From an uncultured Dietzia sp. (GTDB lineage Bacteria > Actinomycetota > Actinomycetes > Mycobacteriales > Mycobacteriaceae), in assembly GCA_946570335.1 (NCBI GenBank), contig CAMNYG010000016.1:1-11219 (forward strand): a stretch of DNA of 11,219 nt, given 5' to 3'. The notes under the pieces are model-generated. The model was given only the letters and a program-made list of their open reading frames with translations. It searched no databases and was not told the origin of the DNA. Within the stretch, counting starts at the first letter, position 1. Every line of letters begins with the position of its first letter. Below are positions 6,150 through 11,219 of this stretch, in pieces. Made by a program: the position numbers and the translations under genes.

Positions 6150-6154
6150 CCTCC
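6150..6154 (-). promoter_or_regulatory. Ribosome binding site GGAGG that fixes the GTG start of the DUF3817 gene
   Basis: GGAGG lies 6 bases upstream of the GTG at 6143. No ATG or other start fits this site, so the GTG start is well supported. Confidence 0.8.
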
Positions 6155-6179
6155 AGGATTCGGATCGGGTCCGACCGAC

Positions 6180-6185
6180 ATCGTA
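6180..6185 (-). promoter_or_regulatory. Candidate -10 element (TACGAT) of the DUF3817-TetR operon
   Basis: TACGAT is a good actinobacterial -10 match. It lies between the helicase stop and the DUF3817 start. The transcript would begin near 6172, leaving a leader of about 28 bases with a strong ribosome binding site. No -35 is clear. An inverted repeat TCGG-6-CCGA (6165-6178) lies just downstream, a position where a repressor could block initiation. Confidence 0.4.
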
Positions 6186-6226
6186 CGGACACGCGGATCA
6201 GACTCCGGAACAGGCTCGGGAGAGCG

Positions 6227-8773
6227 CTACCCCCGCAGCCTCATCGAAGCGAATCTCGCCTCGCCGGCCTCGTCACTGGCGGGCAGATCGACCACCGCCT
6301 CGATGGCCCAGCCGTGGTCGCCCCGGGGATCATCGAGCACCTGTCGGACCCGCCACGTCCCGGCGTCCACCCCGGGCCCTGACTCGGTCACGGAGAACAA
6401 TGCGGGCCCCCTGGCGGCCGGCCCGGTGCCGATCTCGTCGTACTCATCCCAGTACGCGTCGATCTCGGTGTCCCAGTCCGGGTGGTCGGGTACGTCCGCG
6501 TCGAGTTCGGTGAGCTGCTCGATGTCGTCGCGTGCCAGCAGCTCGACGCGTCGGAACATCGCATTGCGCACCATGACCCGGAAGGCGCGGTGGTTCGCTG
6601 TGACGGGCCTGGCCGCACCGGCCGTCTCACCGAACGCCAGCTCCGCGACCTGATCGGAGGATACGTCGGGGTCCGTGAGCAGCTCCCATTCGTCGAGAAG
6701 GCTCGAGTCGACCTGGCGGACCAGCTCGCCGAGCCACTCCACGATGTCCTCGAACGCTTCGGAGCGCAGGTCGGCCGGGACGGTCTGCCGCAAGGCCCGG
6801 TACGCGTCAGTGAGGTACCGCAGGACGGCCCCCTCGGAGCGTCCGAGGCCATAGGCCGATACCAGATCGGAGAAGGTCATGCCCCGCTCGACCATCACGC
6901 GGATGACCGATTTGGGGGACGGTTCGATCCCGGCGACCCACGGGTGACCGGCACGGTAGACGTCGTAGGCGTCGGCGATCAAGTCGTCCAGTGGTTTCGG
7001 CCAGGTGATGTCCTCGACCAGCTCCATGCGCTCCGAGTACTCGACACCCTCGGCCTTGAGCGAGGCGATCGCCTCGCCCCGGGCCTCACGCTGCTGTGCG
7101 TAGAGGATCGGGCGGGGGTCGTCCAGAACCGACTCGATCACGGACACGAGGTCGAGTTCCGGAGTGGGGGAGTCGGGGTCGAGGACCTCCATGGCGGCGA
7201 GCGCGAACGGGGCCAGCGGCTGATTGAGGGCGAAGTCGCGCTGGAGATCCACCGTGAGCCGGACGTGGCGGCCGTCCTCGTCGGCCTCCGGCAGACGCTC
7301 CACGATGCCGGCGGTCTCGAGCCCGCGGAACAGTTCGATCGACCGCAGGACGTGATGGCGCGTGCGGGCCCGGGTCTCGTGCGATGACAGCAGAAGGTGA
7401 CGCATGTGGTCGTAGCAGCTGCCCGGTCGCGAGATCACGTTGAGCAGCATCGAGTTGCTCACCTCGAATCGACTGGTGAGCTGCTCGGGTTGTGCGCTCA
7501 CCAGTTTGTCGAATGTCGAACGCGACCAGTTGACGAATCCCTCCGGCGGCTTCTTCTTGGCCGACTTCGGCTTCTTCTTGGGATTGGCAGCGGCCTTCGC
7601 GGCCGCCTTGGCGTTCTCGATCTCGTGCTCGGGCGCGAGCACCACGACAAAGCCTTCGGTGTCGAACCCCGCGCGCCCGGCACGGCCGGCGATCTGATGG
7701 AACTCGCGGGACTTGAGGACACGCTGGCGTCGGCCGTCGAACTTGGTCAGTCCGGTGAACAGCACGGTGCGGATGGGGACGTTTATCCCCACCCCGAGAG
7801 TGTCGGTACCGCAGATGACGCTGAGCAGTCCGTCCTGCGCCAGCCGCTCGACGAGTCTCCGGTATTTGGGCAGCATACCGGCGTGATGCACGCCGATCCC
7901 GTGGAGCAGAAGTTTGCGGAGGGTACGGCCGAACGTGGTGGTGAAACGGAAGCCGCCGATCTCGTCCGCGATCGCGCGCTTGCGGTCGCGGTCGGCCACC
8001 GCGAGCGAGGTCAACGCCTGGGCCTGTTCCAGCGCGGCGGCCTGGGTGAAGTGGACGATGTACACGGGGGCCTTGCCGTCCCGGAGGAGTAGCTCCACAG
8101 ACTCGTGTACGCCGCTGAGCGCATAGTCGAAGTTCAGCGGAACGGGACGCTCGGTACCGCCGATGTGGGCGCACGACCTCCCCGTGCGTTCCTCGAGATC
8201 GGACTGCAGCCAGTCCACGTCGCCGAGCGTGGCGGACATGAGCAGAAACTGCGTGTCGGGTAGCTCGATGAGCGGCACCTGCCAGGCCCATCCCCGGTCG
8301 GGCTCCGAGTAATAGTGGAACTCGTCCATCACCACCTGGCCGATCTCGGCGGCAGCGCCCTCGCGCAACGCGATGTTGGCGACGATCTCGGCGGTGGCGC
8401 AGACGATCGGTGCATCGGCGTTGACCGCGGCGTCTCCGGTGACCATGCCGACGTTCTCCGCGCCGAACACCTCGCACAGGGCGAAGAACTTCTCGCTGAC
8501 CAGGGCCTTGATGGGCGCTGTGTAGTAGGTGCGCGCACCGCGCGCCATCGCGGCGAAGTGAGCCCCCAACGCCACCAGCGACTTCCCGGATCCGGTGGGT
8601 GTCGCGAGGATCACGTGGCTACCTGCCGCGATCTCAAGCACCGCCTCTTCCTGCGCAGGGTAGAGCGACAGACCACGCTCCGCAGCCCACGCCACGAACG
8701 CATCGAACACCGCCTCCTCGTGGAGGTCTGAGGGAACGTCGTCGATGTCGGACAGGAGTTCGGGGAGCTGCAC
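6227..8773 (-). CDS. Ski2-like DEAD/DEAH-box helicase with C-terminal DUF3516 domain
   Basis: This 848-residue superfamily 2 helicase shows its motifs in order: Q-type YPAQEEAV (38-45), motif I ATPTGSGKS (57-65), Ia TAPIKALVSEK (85-95), II DEFH (150-153), III SAT (180-182), GVHHAGMLPKYR (294-305), V TDTLGVGINVP (323-333) and VI QIAGRAGRAG (360-369). A lysine/alanine-rich linker (about 388-410) joins the helicase core to a 430-residue C-terminal region. That region ends with RAFRVMVRNAMFRRVELLARDD, typical of DUF3516. Helicases with this tail are common in Actinobacteria. RNA unwinding is likely by likeness to the Ski2 branch, but the substrate is not shown by sequence. The start is a GTG at 8773 with no ribosome binding site but a -10 element 7 bases upstream, suggesting a leaderless mRNA. 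It is the first gene of the long minus-strand series. Confidence 0.95.
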   Translation of the reverse strand: MQLPELLSDIDDVPSDLHEEAVFDAFVAWAAERGLSLYPAQEEAVLEIAAGSHVILATPTGSGKSLVALGAHFAAMARGARTYYTAPIKALVSEKFFALCEVFGAENVGMVTGDAAVNADAPIVCATAEIVANIALREGAAAEIGQVVMDEFHYYSEPDRGWAWQVPLIELPDTQFLLMSATLGDVDWLQSDLEERTGRSCAHIGGTERPVPLNFDYALSGVHESVELLLRDGKAPVYIVHFTQAAALEQAQALTSLAVADRDRKRAIADEIGGFRFTTTFGRTLRKLLLHGIGVHHAGMLPKYRRLVERLAQDGLLSVICGTDTLGVGINVPIRTVLFTGLTKFDGRRQRVLKSREFHQIAGRAGRAGFDTEGFVVVLAPEHEIENAKAAAKAAANPKKKPKSAKKKPPEGFVNWSRSTFDKLVSAQPEQLTSRFEVSNSMLLNVISRPGSCYDHMRHLLLSSHETRARTRHHVLRSIELFRGLETAGIVERLPEADEDGRHVRLTVDLQRDFALNQPLAPFALAAMEVLDPDSPTPELDLVSVIESVLDDPRPILYAQQREARGEAIASLKAEGVEYSERMELVEDITWPKPLDDLIADAYDVYRAGHPWVAGIEPSPKSVIRVMVERGMTFSDLVSAYGLGRSEGAVLRYLTDAYRALRQTVPADLRSEAFEDIVEWLGELVRQVDSSLLDEWELLTDPDVSSDQVAELAFGETAGAARPVTANHRAFRVMVRNAMFRRVELLARDDIEQLTELDADVPDHPDWDTEIDAYWDEYDEIGTGPAARGPALFSVTESGPGVDAGTWRVRQVLDDPRGDHGWAIEAVVDLPASDEAGEARFASMRLRG

Positions 8774-8780
8774 GATCTCG

Positions 8781-8786
8781 AGCCTA
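8781..8786 (-). promoter_or_regulatory. Candidate leaderless -10 element (TAGGCT) of the helicase gene
   Basis: TAGGCT fits TANNNT and is followed by exactly 7 bases (CGAGATC) and the GTG start. No Shine-Dalgarno sequence is present, which fits leaderless initiation. The arrangement closely parallels that of the acyl-CoA synthetase gene. A clear -35 is not seen. Confidence 0.45.
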
Positions 8787-8854
8787 TCCGCACGTGGCGG
8801 CTGGTCGGGCCGGCACCCGGCGATCTGGCGGGTTCACTCAAGCCCACCGAAAGA

Positions 8855-8907
8855 GGTCCGGAACCGGGGCGATGCGCGGTAGGTGCGCCGGGGTTCGGGT
8901 TCGGACC
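8855..8907 (-). terminator. Candidate intrinsic terminator after the ABC transporter operon
   Basis: On the minus strand, GGTCCGAACC (8907-8898) and GGTTCCGGACC (8865-8855) can pair with one bulged base. The loop is about 32 bases and could itself pair partly (GCGC repeats). The tail after the hairpin reads TCTTTC. The structure starts about 24 bases beyond the ABC stop codon and ends well before the helicase promoter, as expected for a terminator. The long loop and short U-rich tail keep the confidence low. Confidence 0.4.
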
Positions 8908-8930
8908 GGCCTGTACTCCGCCATCCCAGC

Positions 8931-10634
8931 TCAGCCGACGCGCCACGCTGCCGAGTCGCGCCACTCCTCGACCAGGCGTGCGTACTCGCCACCGGCTGCA
9001 GTGAGTTCCTCGGGTGTACCGTTCTCGATGATTCGGCCGTCTTCCATCACGAGCACACGGTCGGCGATCTCGAGAGCCGCCGGTCGATGCGTCACGATCA
9101 CCGTTGTGTAGCGGTCACGGATTGCTCCGATGGCGTCGATCACCGCGCGTTCGTTGCGGTTGTCGAGGGCCGAGGTGGCCTCATCGATCAGGAGTACACC
9201 AGCGGGCTTGGCCAGTGCCCGGGCGATCCCGACGCGCTGGCGTTCGCCGCCGGAGAGGGTCGGACCGAGTTCACCCACCGGTGTGTTCCATCTCTTCGGG
9301 AGCTTGTCGAGTGCTTCGTGGAGCCCGCTGGACGAGGCGATCAGATCCAGATCATCGGCGGAGAGCTCACTCCGGACCGCGAGGATGCTGTCCCGGATGG
9401 TCCCTGTACCCAGCGTCGTCTGTTGGAAGACCACCGCGGCGTTGCCCCGGAGTTCTCCGGTGTCGGCCACGGAACCATCCAGTCGGATCTCGCCGCCCGT
9501 CGGCGTCGACAATCCGGCGAGTGCGCGCAGGAGTGTGGTCTTGCCCGAACCGGAGCGGCCGATGACCACGGTGACCGAGCCCGGGGCCAGCTCCAGGTCG
9601 ACGTCCTCCAGCCCTGTCGTCCCGCCGTCGAACGTGATCCCGAGACCGGTGGCGGTCAGGTGTGGTGTGGTTCCCCGTGACGTGGCGTTGACGATCGGGT
9701 CGACCGTCATCGCCTCGCGGGTCAGGGAGAGCGAGCGGGAGAGTCCGAGGAGCCCGACCACCGAGCCGGAGACAACGGTGACCTGTTCGACCACCCGGAG
9801 GAGGACGATCACCATCGCAGCCGCCCCGATCGCATCCAGTGAGCCTCGATCGTAAGCGAGCCACGTTGCGGATCCGAACCCGATCAGAACGATCTGCAGC
9901 ACCAGACCGAACAGAATATCGCTCGGAATCTGCCACAGCAGTAGCTTGAGCGCACGGCCTCGTGCGGTATAGATCGCGTCATCGACCAGGGCCCGACCCG
10001 CCGAGGCGCGACGCGCGGTCCGGAGGGAAGGCTGCGCGAACGCGAACTCGAACAGTCGGTCATCGAGCTCGTCGTTCGCTCGGGTGAGTGCCTCCTCGGC
10101 GCGGGTCTCCATGTGCATGCCCGCCCGGAGTGCTCCGAGAAGGACGAGCCCGCCGATCACGGTCAGCACCGCGATCCCGGGATCGACCCACAGCAACCCG
10201 ATCGCGAGGGCGAAGGTGAACACGAACGCTGTGATCACCGGCCCGATCATGAGGATCACGCCCGAGGTGGCCTCGTTGGCTCCGCTTGAGACGAGCGTGC
10301 GCAGTGATGCGGTCCGGGCGGCAGTCAGTTCGGAGCCGGGCCACGACGTCACCGCGCGTGGGGAATGCTCGTGGGTGGCGCGCATGAAGGCGAGTCCGAG
10401 ATCGAGTCCGCGGTGGGAGGCGAGGATGTCGATTCCCCACGCGCAGGCGATCAGTGCCAGAAATCCCAGCAACCACGGCCACGCCGACACCGGATCGCCG
10501 CCGAACAGTCCGCCGAGTAGGGGGAACAGGGTGAGTGCAGCGCTCGCCTGTACGAGTGCTGACAGGGAGACAAGCGTGAGGAACGCCCAGAACGTCCTGT
10601 CGTCACCGCAGACGGCACGAAGATCGGAGAACAT
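8931..10634 (-). CDS. ABC half-transporter, IrtB-like (exporter fold, membrane domain fused to ATPase)
   Basis: This 567-residue protein has an N-terminal membrane domain with six segments (about 15-42, 52-72, 125-146, 152-172, 241-262 and 270-290) and a C-terminal ATPase. ATPase motifs are Walker A GRSGSGKTT (359-367), Q-loop VFQQ (402-405), signature LSGGERQR (460-467), Walker B LLIDEATSALD (481-491) and H-loop H516. All are canonical. The membrane half, for example LFPLLGGLFGGDPVSAWPW, GLDLGLAF and LRTARRAS, resembles my recollection of mycobacterial IrtB, the partner of IrtA in carboxymycobactin import. The ATG at 10634 is chosen because it has GGAGG 7 bases upstream and forms a TGATG overlap with the preceding gene; an ATG six codons earlier is less likely. 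It should pair with the upstream half-transporter. Siderophore transport is plausible but unproven, because no siderophore gene is in the window. Confidence 0.92.
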   Translation of the reverse strand: MFSDLRAVCGDDRTFWAFLTLVSLSALVQASAALTLFPLLGGLFGGDPVSAWPWLLGFLALIACAWGIDILASHRGLDLGLAFMRATHEHSPRAVTSWPGSELTAARTASLRTLVSSGANEATSGVILMIGPVITAFVFTFALAIGLLWVDPGIAVLTVIGGLVLLGALRAGMHMETRAEEALTRANDELDDRLFEFAFAQPSLRTARRASAGRALVDDAIYTARGRALKLLLWQIPSDILFGLVLQIVLIGFGSATWLAYDRGSLDAIGAAAMVIVLLRVVEQVTVVSGSVVGLLGLSRSLSLTREAMTVDPIVNATSRGTTPHLTATGLGITFDGGTTGLEDVDLELAPGSVTVVIGRSGSGKTTLLRALAGLSTPTGGEIRLDGSVADTGELRGNAAVVFQQTTLGTGTIRDSILAVRSELSADDLDLIASSSGLHEALDKLPKRWNTPVGELGPTLSGGERQRVGIARALAKPAGVLLIDEATSALDNRNERAVIDAIGAIRDRYTTVIVTHRPAALEIADRVLVMEDGRIIENGTPEELTAAGGEYARLVEEWRDSAAWRVG

Positions 10635-11219
10635 CAGCGAGCCTCCTGGCATTGCGTGGAGTTCCAGAGTTCGGCGTAGGTTCCCCTGGCCGCGAGAAGC
10701 TCTACATGTGTTCCGGTCTCGGTCACCTCGCCGTCATCCATGACGACGATCTGGTCTGCGTTCATGACGGTGTGCAAGCGGTGCGCGATCATCAGAACGG
10801 TCTTTCGCTCCAGTAGTCGGTCGAGCCCCAGTTGGATCGCACGCTCGGATTCCGGGTCGGCCGACGCGGTGGCCTCGTCCAACACGACGATCGGCGTGTC
10901 GGCGAGAAGTGCACGGGCGATGCCGATCCGCTGACGTCCGCCGCCGGAGCGTCGGTCGGTGGAGATGACGGTGTCGTATCCGTCGGGTAGCCCGGCGACG
11001 AAATCGTGGATCTGTGCGGCACGGGCGGCGGACACGATCATCTCGTCGTCAGCCTCAGGGGCGGTGAGAGCGATGTTGTCCCGGATCGAGGCGTGGATCA
11101 GTTGGACATCCTGGAGCAGGACGGTGACGTACGAGTACAGTTCGTCGGCTGACATATCGCGGATATCTTTTCCGTCGGTGCTCACGCCGCCGCCGTCGAC
11201 ATCCCACAGTCGCGCCAGG
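10634..11219 (-). CDS. ABC half-transporter ATPase domain, 5' part beyond the window (IrtA-like partner)
   Basis: The last 194 residues of an ABC transporter ATPase are visible, in frame to the right edge; the start, membrane domain and Walker A lie outside. Visible features, numbered from the first complete codon, are LARLWDVDGGGVSTDGKDIRD (1-21), Q-loop LLQD (Q36), Walker B VVLDEATASAD (111-121, E115) and H-loop H146. In place of LSGGE the signature region reads RSGGGRQR (90-97), and the preceding segment DTVISTDR is shorter than the usual DTxVGERGxxL. The stop overlaps the start of the downstream half-transporter (TGATG), so the two are translationally coupled and probably form a heterodimer. 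Apparent internal starts such as the GTG at 11185 are not real starts, because conserved ATPase sequence continues upstream of it. Whether an N-terminal siderophore-interacting domain is present, as in IrtA, cannot be seen. Confidence 0.93.
   Translation of the reverse strand, partial: LARLWDVDGGGVSTDGKDIRDMSADELYSYVTVLLQDVQLIHASIRDNIALTAPEADDEMIVSAARAAQIHDFVAGLPDGYDTVISTDRRSGGGRQRIGIARALLADTPIVVLDEATASADPESERAIQLGLDRLLERKTVLMIAHRLHTVMNADQIVVMDDGEVTETGTHVELLAARGTYAELWNSTQCQEAR
10642..10646 (-). promoter_or_regulatory. Ribosome binding site GGAGG that fixes the IrtB-like start
   Basis: GGAGG, embedded in the end of the upstream ABC gene, lies 7 bases before the ATG at 10634. It selects that ATG over the in-frame ATG at 10652, which would place this site inside the coding region. 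Confidence 0.75.

Noticed and set aside
5085..6653. Plus-strand open frame of 522 codons crossing the TetR, DUF3817 and helicase genes
   Set aside because: It runs antisense across three well-supported genes, and its product is Arg/Ser/Pro-rich without any domain.
6482..8092. Two long plus-strand open frames (301 and 231 codons) opposite the helicase
   Set aside because: They lie wholly antisense to a helicase with intact motifs, have no recognisable domains and no ribosome binding site that stands out. They are GC-bias shadows.

Overview
The window comes from a high-GC actinobacterium. Third codon positions are almost always G or C, GTG starts are common, and several starts look leaderless. 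The gene set is an AMP-forming acyl-CoA synthetase, a DUF3516 helicase, a TY-Chap-like protein and an IrtB-like ABC half-transporter. It fits Mycobacteriales (a Dietzia, Gordonia or Rhodococcus-like genome), but the genus is an inference. I see no tRNA, rRNA, insertion sequence, phage gene or CRISPR array. Coding density is very high and no gap between genes exceeds about 160 bases.

Layout, left to right. (1) 92-1645 (-) encodes an acyl-CoA synthetase. Just upstream of it on the same strand, 1687-1935 encodes an 82-residue four-cysteine protein. (2) A divergent promoter region (1936-2050) separates these from the only plus-strand gene, a YchJ-family SEC-C protein (2051-2443). Its 3' end overlaps by 15 bases, tail to tail, the next minus-strand gene. 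(3) A minus-strand series runs from 8773 down to 2429: DEAD/DEAH helicase with DUF3516 domain, DUF3817 membrane protein, TetR regulator, long-form Nudix hydrolase, TY-Chap-like two-domain protein, and a small lipoprotein. (4) From 10634 to 8931 and from the right edge to 10634 lie two ABC half-transporter genes, the second cut by the window edge. They are coupled by a TGATG stop/start overlap.

How the genes may work together. The ABC pair very probably forms a heterodimer of the IrtAB-like type (exporter fold, siderophore import in mycobacteria). The visible part of the upstream subunit has an aberrant signature motif. The DUF3817 and TetR genes overlap and share a likely promoter with a good ribosome binding site, so the TetR protein may control its own small operon. 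The Nudix hydrolase belongs to the split-box type related to NUDT19, whose eukaryotic members act on CoA compounds. An acyl-CoA ligase is encoded nearby, but a metabolic link between the two is only a possibility.

Most of the window is ordinary chromosomal backbone. The points most worth a second look are the ABC signature variant, the matching pair of leaderless promoter layouts in front of the acyl-CoA synthetase and the helicase, the poorly understood TY-Chap-like protein, and the small cysteine protein. I found no clear novel defence or mobile system.
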